Translations under genes and position numbers: made by a program
The notes under the pieces: generated by a model
What the model saw: only the letters and a program-made list of their open reading frames with translations
Told to the model about the DNA's origin: nothing
Databases searched by the model: none
Shown here: in pieces, positions 51,498 to 61,947 of the stretch
How positions within the stretch are numbered: position 1 is the stretch's first letter
Layout: each line of letters begins with the position of its first letter
Source of the DNA: AV40 sp035568175
Lineage (GTDB): Bacteria > Verrucomicrobiota > Verrucomicrobiia > Chthoniobacterales > UBA10450
NCBI GenBank assembly: GCA_035568175.1
Contig: DATMON010000003.1
Location: forward strand, 74,453-138,452
DNA: 64,000 bases
Direction of reading: 5' to 3'

Positions 51498-51716
51498 TCA
51501 ATGTAGCCGGGTAAAATAATGGACCACGTTCACAAGAACGAAATCGAACAGCGCGACATAGCCGCCGAGCAACAGCATCGCGATGACAACGACCAGGGTC
51601 GAGTCAACCAGCTCCTTATACTTGCGGATCCCTTTTTCTTTCGGGTCCCACGGCCAGGAAGCTTTTTGAAGCTCGACCTTAACTTCGTTGAAAAAGTTTT
51701 TCGTTTTAGCAATCAT
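51498..51716 (-). CDS. secE: Preprotein translocase subunit SecE
   Basis: A 72-residue single-spanning SecE (short form): FFNEVKVELQKASWPWDPKE amphipathic part, then one membrane segment (LVVVIAMLLLGGYVALFDFV). Lies between tRNA-Trp and nusG. Confidence 0.95.
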   Translation of the reverse strand: MIAKTKNFFNEVKVELQKASWPWDPKEKGIRKYKELVDSTLVVVIAMLLLGGYVALFDFVLVNVVHYFTRLH

Positions 51717-51832
51717 CTAAATCAAAACAACGTCCAACATCCAACGCTTAACGTCCAACTCCCAATTGCCTGCCCCCGGGTTCGAAGTTCAGTGTTCGAT
51801 GTTGGGCGTTCGGCGTTTGTAAATCTCTTTAT

Positions 51833-51905
51833 CACGCCAGGAGGGACTCGAACCCCCAACAGGCGGTTTTGGAGACCGCTACTCTACCAATTGAGTTACT
51901 GGCGT
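51833..51905 (-). tRNA. tRNA-Trp (anticodon CCA)
   Basis: 73 nt, no encoded CCA. Acceptor ACGCCAG/CTGGCGT, anticodon stem GCGGT/ACCGC with loop CTCCAAA (anticodon CCA), T-arm GGGGG-TTCGAGT-CCCTC. Located between tuf and secE as in many bacteria. Confidence 0.95.
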
Positions 51906-51918
51906 AGGTTTCGCTAGT

Positions 51919-53103
<1,185 letters not shown>

Positions 53104-53179
53104 ATCAATTCTCCTGTCGTGTTTTAATAAACTGAACTGCGTATTTTCTAAAACTGTCGTCTCTGTCGTGGGCTCAAAC

Positions 53180-53255
<76 letters not shown>

Positions 53256-53272
53256 CGGTTTGCCTCCCGCGT

Positions 53273-53302
53273 GTAGAACTAAAAGTCCCAAAGCCGCGTC
53301 AA
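53273..53302 (-). promoter_or_regulatory. Candidate promoter of the tRNA-Thr/tuf block
   Basis: Minus-strand TTGACG (53302-53297), 18 bp, TTCTAC (53278-53273), about 18 bp before the tRNA 5' end. The -35 box is good, the -10 box weak. Confidence 0.35.
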
Positions 53303-53398
53303 ATTGCTACGACCATGGGACCACCTCGTTCTCGCAAAAAGCGTCCGAAACGCTAACCACGCCCCTACCCGTGTCAAAGCAATTTTCTGGAGCGAAAA

Positions 53399-53504
53399 CC
53401 GCTCAGCTTGGTGGATCGGCCGCTCCGCGGGCGCTGCTAAATTTAGTGGCCTTCGGCCACCTCAAATAACATCGAGCAAGGGATTGCTCGATCCACCTCA
53501 GCGG
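53399..53504. repeat. 106-bp palindromic element with internal hairpins
   Basis: Terminal arms CCGCT...GGTGGATCG (53399-53403, 53410-53418) and CGATCCACC...AGCGG (53489-53497, 53500-53504) pair perfectly. Inside are two more hairpins, GTGGCC-TTC-GGCCAC (53446-53460) and TCGAGCAA-GGGA-TTGCTCGA (53472-53491). The right arm overlaps the stop codon of the TPR gene. A folded repeat of this size suggests a REP/MITE-like element. Confidence 0.75.
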
Positions 53505-54460
53505 ATTCTAGAGCTGCTTATTTCCTCTGGTTTCCCACGGGTAATCAACCGCACAACCACCGCGATGACCACCAGAATGACCACCGCAAAAAAGATCTTC
53601 GCGGGTGTAAAAATACTCACCCCGGGCGTCGGTGTCGGCGTTGCCGGGGGCGCATTTCTGGCCGCAATCTGCCCTTGCGCATAACGGAGCCGCTCCGGTG
53701 TTTCGAGATCGTTGGGATCCATCTTCAAGGCTTGCTCATAATCCACAATCGCTTTCTCGTACTGTCCGGCCAACGCATACGTATACCCACGCCGAGAATA
53801 TTCTGGCTGGTAAGTCGGATTCTTTTCGATGGCAGCCGTGTAATCGGTTATGGCGGCGTCGAAATTTTTCAGGTTCCGATAGGCGAGCGCGCGCTGGTCA
53901 TAATTTTGAGTGTCGTTCGGGTTCTTTTGGATCGCGACGGTAAAGTCAGCGATTGCTTTGTCCCATTGCTTCAAGCCGATATAAGCAAAGCCGCGGAATT
54001 TATAGCAGAGCGCTTCGTCCCCTTTTAACTCCAGCGCCTTGTTCAGGTCGGCGATTGCCGCATCAAATTGGATCTGCGCAAGTTCAGTTTGGGAGCGCTC
54101 CAGATACCCAACCGGATCTTTTGGCGCTAGCTCGATTGCTTTGGAAAAATCCGCAACCGCCGAGTTAAATCGCGCCGCCGAAGCAGGTCCATCATTGGCA
54201 GCAGCGGCCACTCTGCCAGCGGCACGATAGGCGGTCCCGCGGTCGCGATAAGCAGTTGGATCGTCCGGCGCCGATTCCACTTCCTTGTTAAACTCCTCAA
54301 TTGCTTCAGCGAATTTTTTGGCATCAAACAACTCGATTCCCTTTCGATGGTGGCCCTCCGTGTCTCCCCCGTCGCCGCGTTTCTTTGCACTAGTAACCGG
54401 CGCCGCAAAAAACAGCGCTGACAATAAAATCGATGAAATGAGTGATGTTCGAATCTTCAT
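53498..54460 (-). CDS. Exported TPR protein with C-terminal anchor
   Basis: A 320-residue protein. ATG 54460 is chosen since GGAGG lies just upstream and it begins the signal peptide (MKIRTSLISSILLSALFFAA). Six or more TPR repeats follow (for example AIEEFNKEVESAPDDPTAYR, AIADFTVAIQKNPNDTQNYD), then a Pro/Thr linker and a C-terminal membrane helix (FFAVVILVVIAVVVRLIT). Its stop codon falls within the palindromic element 53399-53504, so the last few residues (SSSRIR) come from it or adjoin it. Divergent from the EamA transporter gene. Confidence 0.85.
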   Translation of the reverse strand: MKIRTSLISSILLSALFFAAPVTSAKKRGDGGDTEGHHRKGIELFDAKKFAEAIEEFNKEVESAPDDPTAYRDRGTAYRAAGRVAAAANDGPASAARFNSAVADFSKAIELAPKDPVGYLERSQTELAQIQFDAAIADLNKALELKGDEALCYKFRGFAYIGLKQWDKAIADFTVAIQKNPNDTQNYDQRALAYRNLKNFDAAITDYTAAIEKNPTYQPEYSRRGYTYALAGQYEKAIVDYEQALKMDPNDLETPERLRYAQGQIAARNAPPATPTPTPGVSIFTPAKIFFAVVILVVIAVVVRLITRGKPEEISSSRIR

Positions 54461-54551
54461 GTTATCCTCCATCTCAATTTTTGAGCGATTAACCTCGCGC
54501 AAGCCAGCAAATTAAACTGCGAAATCGCGACACCATGCCACAATCAGCCGC

Positions 54552-55487
54552 ATGGAGAAAAGCGCCCGGCAACCTTCCAGAGGTTATGCCGCGGTGTTCG
54601 CCACCGTCGCCATCTGGTCGCTGCCATCGCTTTTCCTCTTTTACTTGAATCGCTTCTACGATCCATGGTCGCAAAATTTCTACCGTTACGCTGTGGCCTG
54701 TCTCGCCATCGTCCCATTCGTCCTGCTTCAATTTCGGCATGGACCAAAGATCGACATTCGCGCCTTCGGGCTTTGCTTAATTCCGTGTTTACCCAACGTC
54801 GTCCATCAAATCACTCAGGTCGTCGCTCTGTTTTACATGGGGCCGGGCGTCTACGCCATCTTCGGGCGGACGTCGGTGATTTTCACCGCACTCCTTGCGC
54901 TCGCGTTTTTTCCCGAAGAACGTTACGTCATTCGCCAATGGCAGTTTCAACTCGGAACGCTGCTCGGTTTGCTCGGCGCATTCGGCGTGATCTGGTTTCA
55001 ATCGGGCGGGCAAGATCGACATATTGCCTGGCATGGTCTGTTCATCGCATTCGTGGCCGTCTTTTCTTGGGCGCTTTACGGTGTGCTCGTTAAACGTCCA
55101 TCCGCCAGGCTCGGTTCGATCCGCAGTTTCGGCATCATCAGCCTTATCACTTCCGCGCTGCTGCTCCCGTTGACTTTAGTTTTTGGGAAAATCGCTACGC
55201 CGCTACATGTCACGGCACACGTGAACCTCATTCTCATTATCTCGGCCGTAACCTGCATCACGCTGGCGCATGTTTTGTATTACGTCGCCATTCAGGAAAT
55301 CGGCGTCGCCTTGGCCCAAACCCTTCAGCTCCTCTGCCCGCTCGGCGCGCTCGCGCTCTCCGCTTGGATTTTTCACGAACGCCTCACCCACGCCCAACTA
55401 TTGAGCGCCGCCATCTTGCTCGTCGGCGCATTCCTCGCCATGCGCACCAAACCCATCGCGACCGCAGAGACCGCAGAAAATATCTAG
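54552..55487 (+). CDS. EamA/DMT-family transporter
   Basis: A 311-residue inner-membrane protein with ten helices in two EamA halves (AAVFATVAIWSLPSLFLFYL, VYAIFGRTSVIFTALLALAF; then AFVAVFSWALYGVLVKR and AILLVGAFLAMRTK). DMT transporters export or import metabolites such as amino acids or nucleotide sugars; substrate cannot be told. It reads toward the polyprenyl synthase 42 bp downstream. Confidence 0.88.
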   Translation: MEKSARQPSRGYAAVFATVAIWSLPSLFLFYLNRFYDPWSQNFYRYAVACLAIVPFVLLQFRHGPKIDIRAFGLCLIPCLPNVVHQITQVVALFYMGPGVYAIFGRTSVIFTALLALAFFPEERYVIRQWQFQLGTLLGLLGAFGVIWFQSGGQDRHIAWHGLFIAFVAVFSWALYGVLVKRPSARLGSIRSFGIISLITSALLLPLTLVFGKIATPLHVTAHVNLILIISAVTCITLAHVLYYVAIQEIGVALAQTLQLLCPLGALALSAWIFHERLTHAQLLSAAILLVGAFLAMRTKPIATAETAENI

Positions 55488-55529
55488 CGGAAGGAGGCAC
55501 TCGACTTTTAAGTTCCGTCTGCAGTCCAA

Positions 55530-56411
55530 ATGAATCTAAAAACGTACCTCGCCTCGCGGCAGAAGAAGATCGATCAGGCGCTGGATCGATATCTGCCAAA
55601 GGAGAACGTCAAGCCGGCGACGATTCACAAGGCGATGCGCTACAGTTTGTTTGCCGGCGGAAAACGGTTACGGCCCATTCTTTGTCTGGCTGCTGCCGAA
55701 GCGTGCGGGGGGAAGATCGACAGGGCGCTCCCGCTCGCCTGCGCGATGGAATGCATCCACACCTATTCCCTCGTCCACGACGATCTCCCGAGCATGGACA
55801 ACGACGATTTCCGGCGCGGCCGGCCGACCTGCCACAAAGTTTTCGGCGACGGGATCGCGGTGCTCGCCGGCGACGCGCTGCTCACCATTGCGTTCGAAAT
55901 CCTCTCACACGCGAAGCCGACTTCTCGCTACGACATGTCGATCTTGTTGCGTGAACTCGCGGTCGCCGCCGGCAGCCAAAAACTAATTGCGGGACAAGTG
56001 GCAGATCTCGAAGGCGAAGGACAAAAGATCGACATGTCAGGTCTTCGCTACATTCACGAAAACAAAACCGCCGCGATCCTGACCACGTCGGTCCGACTCG
56101 GCGCGATGAGCACGAACGCGAACCCGAAACAACTCGGCGCGATCACAAAATTTGGACGCGCGCTCGGTCTGGCGTTTCAAGTGATCGACGACATTCTCGA
56201 TGTCACTCAAACGAGCGAGAAGCTTGGAAAAAGCGCGGGCAAAGATATAGCCGCACAAAAAGCGACTTATCCGGCCGTCATTGGTTTAGATAAGTCGCGC
56301 GTGGAAGCGAAACGGCTGACCAAGCAAGCTCACGACGCGCTGACAATTTTCGGCAAGAAAGCTGATACCCTGCACGCGCTCGCGAACTATCTTCTCGAAC
56401 GCGAATATTGA
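55530..56411 (+). CDS. ispA: Short/medium-chain polyprenyl diphosphate synthase
   Basis: A 293-residue trans-prenyltransferase (farnesyl/geranylgeranyl type): FAGGKRLRPILCL, first Asp-rich motif DDLPSMDNDD, GQVADLEGEG, second Asp-rich motif DDILDVT and GKDIAAQKATYP. The residues just before the first Asp-rich motif (TYSLVHDDLP) are those of FPP-type synthases with extended SxxxDD, so C15/C20 products are likely. It makes precursors for quinone and cell-wall lipid carriers. Ends before a convergent terminator and tsaD. Confidence 0.92.
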   Translation: MNLKTYLASRQKKIDQALDRYLPKENVKPATIHKAMRYSLFAGGKRLRPILCLAAAEACGGKIDRALPLACAMECIHTYSLVHDDLPSMDNDDFRRGRPTCHKVFGDGIAVLAGDALLTIAFEILSHAKPTSRYDMSILLRELAVAAGSQKLIAGQVADLEGEGQKIDMSGLRYIHENKTAAILTTSVRLGAMSTNANPKQLGAITKFGRALGLAFQVIDDILDVTQTSEKLGKSAGKDIAAQKATYPAVIGLDKSRVEAKRLTKQAHDALTIFGKKADTLHALANYLLEREY

Positions 56412-56420
56412 TCCGCCGGG

Positions 56421-56448
56421 ACTTGACTGTCTGAGACAGTCAAGTTTT
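56421..56448. terminator. Bidirectional intrinsic terminator
   Basis: ACTTGACTGT-CTGAG-ACAGTCAAGT (56421-56445), then TTTT. It serves the convergent ends of ispA (+) and tsaD (-), whose stop lies within the T-tract. Confidence 0.85.
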
Positions 56449-57446
56449 CAAGCAAGCAAGAGATTCGGATCGATTTCTTGAGTCACGCTTGAGCTGACTC
56501 CGTTCTCCAGTTTGAGCATCGCGGCGAACGCGATCATTGCCGCATTGTCGGTGCACAGCCAAGGCTCGGCGGTTTTCAATTCAAAACCGTGACGTTTGGA
56601 TGCCTCCGCCATTTGCTTTCGAAGCTCCTTGTTGCAACTGACGCCGCCGCTGACCGTGACAAGATCGACATCGTGCTTCTTGGCCGCGGCAATGGTCTTG
56701 CGAACGAGAACATCCACAATCGCCGCTTGAACCGACGCGCAAACGTCGGCCAGACAATCGCCGCGCAAGGTTGGCAACAAATAACGAACCGCAGTTTTCA
56801 ATCCGCTGAAGCTGAAATTCTCCGAGTCCGGCATGCTGCGCGGCAAATCGAAGCGCTTCGGATTACCGCTCGAAGCGTGTTTCTCAATTTCCGGTCCGCC
56901 CGGATAACCCAGCCCTAACAATTTCGCAATTTTATCGAACGCCTCACCAGCAGCATCGTCCACCGTGCGCCCAATAATCTGATAATCGCCAATGCTACGG
57001 GCGAAGATCGACATCGTGTGTCCGCCGCTGACAACGAGCGAAACATTCGGACTGATTTCCTTTTCGCCGAAAAACGGCGAGAGCAAATGGCCCTCGAGAT
57101 GATTGATCGCGAGGTAGGGTTTGCTAAAACCGATCGCGAGTCCTTTCGCGATTGAGGCGCCGATCATCAGCGAGCTGGCCAACCCCGGACCGCTCGTCGC
57201 CGCGAAAGCGTCGACCTGGAAGATGTCGATCTTGGCATCGCGCAGCACGCCTTCGAGCAACCGCGGCGCGTGCACGAGATGATTGCGCGACGCAACTTCC
57301 GGAACCACGCCGCCGAATTTCTCGTGCTCGGTAATTTGTGACGCAATTTCGCTCGCGACTAACTCCGAGCCGGAGTGGCCATTGCGGCCGCGTAAAATGG
57401 CGACTGCCGTTTCGTCACAGGAAGTTTCGAGAGCGAGTATTGTCAC
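56448..57446 (-). CDS. tsaD: tRNA N6-threonylcarbamoyladenosine transferase
   Basis: A 332-residue TsaD/Kae1 starting at GTG 57446: LALETSCDETAVAI, GGVVPEVASRNHL with metal-binding His, SLVVSGGHT, LGLGYPGGPEIEK and TVSGGVSCN. It puts the threonylcarbamoyl group on A37 of ANN-reading tRNAs with TsaB/E. Standard length. Upstream is a pair of REP-like hairpins separating it from the protease gene. Confidence 0.96.
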   Translation of the reverse strand: MTILALETSCDETAVAILRGRNGHSGSELVASEIASQITEHEKFGGVVPEVASRNHLVHAPRLLEGVLRDAKIDIFQVDAFAATSGPGLASSLMIGASIAKGLAIGFSKPYLAINHLEGHLLSPFFGEKEISPNVSLVVSGGHTMSIFARSIGDYQIIGRTVDDAAGEAFDKIAKLLGLGYPGGPEIEKHASSGNPKRFDLPRSMPDSENFSFSGLKTAVRYLLPTLRGDCLADVCASVQAAIVDVLVRKTIAAAKKHDVDLVTVSGGVSCNKELRKQMAEASKRHGFELKTAEPWLCTDNAAMIAFAAMLKLENGVSSSVTQEIDPNLLLA

Positions 57447-57453
57447 CGGATAA

Positions 57454-57519
57454 TTGTAGCGGCGGTTGTGTCAACCGCCGAATCAAAACAGAAGGCGCTT
57501 GGCACAAGCGCCTCTACAA
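57454..57519. repeat. Inverted pair of REP-like hairpins
   Basis: Copy 1 on the plus strand (57454-57480): TTGTAG then CGGCGG-TTGTGTCAA-CCGCCG. Copy 2 on the minus strand (57519-57493): TTGTAG then AGGCGC-TTGTGCCAA-GCGCCT. Both share TTGTAG-xGGCGy-TTG..CAA and differ by paired compensatory changes in the stem, so the hairpin itself is conserved. The arrangement is BIME-like and may also act as terminator for the upstream protease gene. Confidence 0.85.
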
Positions 57520-58821
57520 CTATTTCTTGATGGCCTCGGCCTTGGGCGCGTTTTGCTGGGCGTAAATCATCACGCCCTTGAGCGCGTCGATTGCGCGCAG
57601 CATCTGCGGGTCCGTGCTCTTAATGAAATTTTTGTCCTCGTCCGGCTTGATCGTGTCTCCACTGCTTCGCGCCGCGAAAAGTTGTCTTTCCTGGTCGACA
57701 CTCATCGGAACTCGAATGTTTGGTGCGACACCGTTGCCGTGAATGACCTGTTTACTCGGGGTGTAATATTTTGCGGTCGTAAAGCGCAAGGCCGATCCGT
57801 CCGGCAACTGCATCACGTTTTGGACCGATCCTTTTCCAAAAGTCGTTTCACCCACGACGATCGCGCGATGTAGATCCTTGAGCGCGCCGCAGACGATTTC
57901 CGCACCGCTGGCGCTGCCTTCGTTCACCAAAACCGCCATCGGGAAATGCGGCCGTTCCTTGGCCGCGCCGGACGTTGTATACTCGCGCTGTTGCGATGCC
58001 ACCCGGCCCTGGGTTGAAACTACTTTCGTGTTCGGCGGCAGAAATTGCGCGCACACATCGACCGCGCTGTTGAGTAAACCGCCTGGATTGTTGCGCAGAT
58101 CGAGAATCAGAGCCTGCATTCCCTGCTTTTGCAGTTCATCAAGAGCTTTCGACAATTCATCGGCGGTCGGCTCATTGAATTGAATCAACCGCACGTAGGC
58201 AATTTTGAATGAGCCGGTCAGATCAGAATCGATCAGTCTCGCGCCCTTGACGCTTTGCACTTTGATCTCGGCGCGCTCGAGAGCGTAATCTTTCACCTCT
58301 TTGGTCGACGGCCGAATTAACGTGAGCAAAATTTTCTGGCCGGGCGTGCCGCGCAAATGGTTGATCACGTCCTGCAGATCCATTCTTTCAGTCGACGCCC
58401 CATTGATTTTTAAAATCTGATCGCCCGAAAGAATACCGGCCCTGGCCGCGGGTGTGTCCTCCATCGGAGTCACGACCGTCGGCAGGCCATTTTTAATTGC
58501 GACCTCAATACCGAGGCCGTTGAACCGGCTCCGAGTGTCTTCCTGCATGTCGCGAAAATCGTTCGGGTCCATGAACTGGCTATGCGGATCGAGTGATCCC
58601 AGCATGCCTTTGAGCGCCGCCGTGATCAGGTCGTGGTAACTCGTTTTGTTCCCGTCCACGTAATCCTGGCGGATCAATTGGACTGCCTTGGCGAAAATGG
58701 CGATTTGGGAATAGCCGCTATCGTCGTCTTGATCGGCGGCGCGCAAGCTGTGAAAGCCAATGCCGGAAAGCAGAGCGACGATCAACAGACCGAATGCTCC
58801 GACAAGGATACGACGCTTCAT
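57520..58821 (-). CDS. C-terminal processing peptidase (S41/CtpA-like)
   Basis: About 433 residues from ATG 58821 (GGAGG ~10 bases upstream; starts at 58851 and 58875 are alternatives). An N-terminal hydrophobic segment (RRILVGAFGLLIVALLSGIG) exports or anchors it. A PDZ domain (FNGLGIEVAIKNGLPTVVTP, ILSGDQILKING) is followed by the S41 catalytic core: DLRNNPGGLLNSAVDV, Ser in VNEGSASGAEIV and Lys in TFGKGSVQNV. Such proteases trim envelope and signalling proteins. Divergent from the DUF885 gene. Confidence 0.93.
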   Translation of the reverse strand: MKRRILVGAFGLLIVALLSGIGFHSLRAADQDDDSGYSQIAIFAKAVQLIRQDYVDGNKTSYHDLITAALKGMLGSLDPHSQFMDPNDFRDMQEDTRSRFNGLGIEVAIKNGLPTVVTPMEDTPAARAGILSGDQILKINGASTERMDLQDVINHLRGTPGQKILLTLIRPSTKEVKDYALERAEIKVQSVKGARLIDSDLTGSFKIAYVRLIQFNEPTADELSKALDELQKQGMQALILDLRNNPGGLLNSAVDVCAQFLPPNTKVVSTQGRVASQQREYTTSGAAKERPHFPMAVLVNEGSASGAEIVCGALKDLHRAIVVGETTFGKGSVQNVMQLPDGSALRFTTAKYYTPSKQVIHGNGVAPNIRVPMSVDQERQLFAARSSGDTIKPDEDKNFIKSTDPQMLRAIDALKGVMIYAQQNAPKAEAIKK

Positions 58822-58906
58822 CTTGGATTGGGCCTCCGAACGGTCGGACATTCGCTCATCCAAAATTTTTGGCAACGTGCAAAGCGTCGTCTAAAGTTGC
58901 GCCGCC

Positions 58907-60685
58907 GTGTTGATCGTCCGTCTAACGAGATTTCTGGGCTGCGTCTTGATCGCTGCAGCGGCGTGCTGGCCATTGGCGACCACCTTCGCAGCGCAAACCC
59001 CCGACTCGGAATATGAGGCAATAGCGGAGGAATTCATCAAAGGCTATTTCGCCGCGCGGCCCCTTTTGGGCACCGCGATGGGATTACACGAGTACGACGG
59101 CAAGATCACGGATTACAGCCGCCTCGCGCTCGATGCCGAACTTTCCCGATTGAAGCGGTTCGAGGACCGGCTCCAGAAATTCGAGCTCGATAAACTGAGT
59201 CAGCGGCAATCGATCGATCTGCGAATTCTGCAAGCCGCCATCCGCAAAGAAATTTTCCAGCGCGAAGCGATGTCGATCTACGAGCGCGACCCGATGGTTT
59301 ACGCCCGGGCGGCCGACGTGAACATTTATATTAAACGTAATTTTGCGCCGTTGGACGACCGCGTGCACAGCATTGTCACGATTGAGTCCCAAATTCCAAA
59401 CATCCTGATCGCGGCGAGAACCAATCTCGACCCGGTGCTGCCGAAACCGTACGTCGAGCTGGCAATTCAGATCGCCAAGGGCTCCGCCGATTTTTTGCGA
59501 AAGAATCTGGTCGAAGCAGTTGCCGAGCTCAAAGACGACCGTGTTCGGACGGAGTTCCTGGAAAAAAACCGGAAAGCAGCGACGGCTTTGACCGATTACG
59601 CGGCGTGGCTCGAACGTGACAAATTGCCAAAAGCCACCGCCGACTTTGCGCTCGGCGAAGAAAAGTTTCGACGACTGTTGAAGGAAACCGAACTTGTCGA
59701 TCTTCCGCCCGAGAAAGTTCTCGAGATCGGCCTGACTCAATTGCGCAAGGAGCAGAAAGCATTCGCCGAAGCCGCGAGGCGAATCGATTCGAACAAATCG
59801 CCCGCGGAAGTTTTCAAACAACTGCAAAGCGAACATCCGACGCCGGACAGCTTGCTCGCCGATATCGAGAAAGATCTTGAGCAGATTCGAAAATTTGTCG
59901 TCACCCGAAAGTTAGTGACGATCCCGTCCGACGTTCGGGCGAAAGTGAAAGAGACGCCACAATATCGCCGCGCTACCTCTTTCGCGTCAATGGACACGCC
60001 GGGGGCGTTCGAGAAGCGCGCGACCGAGGCCTACTATTATGTGACGCCGCCGGAGAGCGATTGGCCGCCACTGCAAAAAGATGAATGGCTGACCGCATTC
60101 AACTTTTATACCGCCGACGTTGTTTCAGTTCATGAGGTTTATCCCGGACATTACGTCCAGTTTCTGCGTTTGAACGCATCGCCCGCCAGCAAAGTGGAGA
60201 AAATTTTCGGGAGCTACGCCTTCATCGAAGGCTGGGCCCACTACTGCGAGAAACTGATGATCGACGAAGGCTACGGCACCGTCGCCAACCCGAGCGATGC
60301 CGACGAGAAACGCGCCGCGAAATATCGGCTCGCGCAATCGGACGAAGCGCTGTTGCGATTATGCCGGCTCTGCGTCGCGATCAAAATGCACACCCAGAAA
60401 ATGTCGGTGGAAGAAGCGACCAGGTTTTTTCGGGAGAACTGTTACTACGAAGAGAAACCGGCCCGGGCTGAAGCGATGCGCGGCACATTCGACCCCGGTT
60501 ATCTCAATTACACGCTTGGCAAATTACAGATCCTAAAACTGCGCGACGATTACAAGGCGCAGGAAGGCGCGAATTTTTCAGAGCAAAAATTTCACAACGA
60601 GCTTCTCAACCACGGCATGCCGCCGATTCGATTGCTCCGCGAGCTCATGCTCAAGGATAAATCGAAATGGGAGGAAGTCCTCTAG
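58907..60685 (+). CDS. DUF885 family protein (putative metallopeptidase)
   Basis: A 592-residue exported protein, start GTG 58907, signal peptide FLGCVLIAAAACWPLATTFA. The family signature HEVYPGHYVQ and the downstream EGWAHYCEKLM (Glu and His as further metal ligands) are intact, as in DUF885 proteins regarded as zinc peptidases. Length is normal. Substrate unknown. Ends 8 bp from the convergent rmuC. Confidence 0.88.
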   Translation: MLIVRLTRFLGCVLIAAAACWPLATTFAAQTPDSEYEAIAEEFIKGYFAARPLLGTAMGLHEYDGKITDYSRLALDAELSRLKRFEDRLQKFELDKLSQRQSIDLRILQAAIRKEIFQREAMSIYERDPMVYARAADVNIYIKRNFAPLDDRVHSIVTIESQIPNILIAARTNLDPVLPKPYVELAIQIAKGSADFLRKNLVEAVAELKDDRVRTEFLEKNRKAATALTDYAAWLERDKLPKATADFALGEEKFRRLLKETELVDLPPEKVLEIGLTQLRKEQKAFAEAARRIDSNKSPAEVFKQLQSEHPTPDSLLADIEKDLEQIRKFVVTRKLVTIPSDVRAKVKETPQYRRATSFASMDTPGAFEKRATEAYYYVTPPESDWPPLQKDEWLTAFNFYTADVVSVHEVYPGHYVQFLRLNASPASKVEKIFGSYAFIEGWAHYCEKLMIDEGYGTVANPSDADEKRAAKYRLAQSDEALLRLCRLCVAIKMHTQKMSVEEATRFFRENCYYEEKPARAEAMRGTFDPGYLNYTLGKLQILKLRDDYKAQEGANFSEQKFHNELLNHGMPPIRLLRELMLKDKSKWEEVL

Positions 60686-60693
60686 GCGTTGAT

Positions 60694-61902
60694 CTACTCA
60701 ACGTCGTTCGAATCACCTAACAAATCCTTTAAGAGCGGCTGCGGATTGCTTGGCAGCTCTTCTACATCGCGGAGTTTCTTTGTAATCGCGCGCGACCTCA
60801 CCGCCACGTTGTCCACATGCCGAGCCGCCTGATCGAGTTTCTCCTTCACCGCTGAGAGCGCTTCGCCAAATTTTCCGAACTCGGTTTTAACGGCCGCGAG
60901 CAAATTCCACACCTCACTAGAACGTTTTTGGATCGCGAGCGTGCGGAAACCCATCTGTAAACTGTTGAGTAACGCCGCCAGCGTGGTTGGTCCGGCAAAA
61001 ATGACGCGACAATCCCGCTGCACCTGTTCGACTAATCCGACGCGTCGAATTGCCTCCGCATAGAGGCCTTCCGTCGGCAAAAACATGAGCGCGAAATCGG
61101 TCGTGCGAGGCGGGTTGATGTATTTCTGGCAAATGTCTTTCGCGCTCTTCTTCAGCTGCGTCTCCAAACTCCTCATCGCATCGTCGATCGCAACCACGTC
61201 GCCTTTGTCCTGCGCTGCCAACAAACGCTGATAATCCTCCGTGGGAAATTTCGCATCGATCGGCAGCCAGACCGGCGCGCCGTTTTCGTCGCCGGGCAAT
61301 TTGATTGCAAAATCAACATGCTCGCCGCCTTCGTCCCGCGTCTTCACATTGCGTGCGAATTGATCCGCCGTCAGCACTTGGTCGAGCAAATTGCCGAGCT
61401 GCACTTCGCCCCAGCCGCCGCGCATTTTCACGTTGCTCAAAATCTTTTGTAAGCCGCCGACATCGCTGGCCAGTTGCTGCATCGCGCCCAGTCCCTTGTG
61501 CACCTGCTCCAGGCGATCACTCACTAGCTTGAACGATTCGCCGAGCCGCTTCTCCAGCGTCCCTTGCAACTTTTCGTCGACAGTCGCGCGCATTTTGTCG
61601 ATCTGCTTCGCGTTGTCCTGCTGAATTTCCTTTAACCGCAGATCCACAATCGCTCGCACGCCCTCGAGTGATTTGCCCAGCTCTTCGCGCTGACTTTTTG
61701 CCGCGGTCGCGCCTTCCTCACGATTTCGGGAAAACTCATCGCGCAACCCGCGATCAAGCATTTCGAGACGCCGAACCAATTCGGCCTCCACCTCGGAGCC
61801 GCCGTTTACCTCGCCACGGCCACGTCGAGCCAGGAAGAAAATAATCGCAGCCAGAAACCCGCCCGCGACCAGTCCAACAATGAGATAGAGCTCGGCATTC
61901 AT
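60694..61902 (-). CDS. rmuC: DNA recombination protein RmuC
   Basis: A 402-residue RmuC from ATG 61902, which begins the N-terminal membrane helix (LYLIVGLVAGGFLAAIIFFL). A coiled-coil region (~35-150) leads to the nuclease-like RmuC domain: RGGWGEVQLGNLLDQVL, WLPIDAKFPTEDYQRL, FALMFLPTEGLYAEA and GPTTLAALLNSLQMGF. It limits certain DNA rearrangements and defends against some mobile DNA. Adjacent to the TonB receptor gene; no link between them is evident. Confidence 0.94.
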   Translation of the reverse strand: MNAELYLIVGLVAGGFLAAIIFFLARRGRGEVNGGSEVEAELVRRLEMLDRGLRDEFSRNREEGATAAKSQREELGKSLEGVRAIVDLRLKEIQQDNAKQIDKMRATVDEKLQGTLEKRLGESFKLVSDRLEQVHKGLGAMQQLASDVGGLQKILSNVKMRGGWGEVQLGNLLDQVLTADQFARNVKTRDEGGEHVDFAIKLPGDENGAPVWLPIDAKFPTEDYQRLLAAQDKGDVVAIDDAMRSLETQLKKSAKDICQKYINPPRTTDFALMFLPTEGLYAEAIRRVGLVEQVQRDCRVIFAGPTTLAALLNSLQMGFRTLAIQKRSSEVWNLLAAVKTEFGKFGEALSAVKEKLDQAARHVDNVAVRSRAITKKLRDVEELPSNPQPLLKDLLGDSNDVE

Positions 61903-61947
61903 CGACAACGAAAGAGTCCGCGACTTCGTTCGGAATGACAAGTCGCG

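Noticed and set aside
59084..59836. 250-residue minus-strand open frame
   Set aside because: Antisense of the DUF885 gene, whose metal motif and signal peptide are intact.
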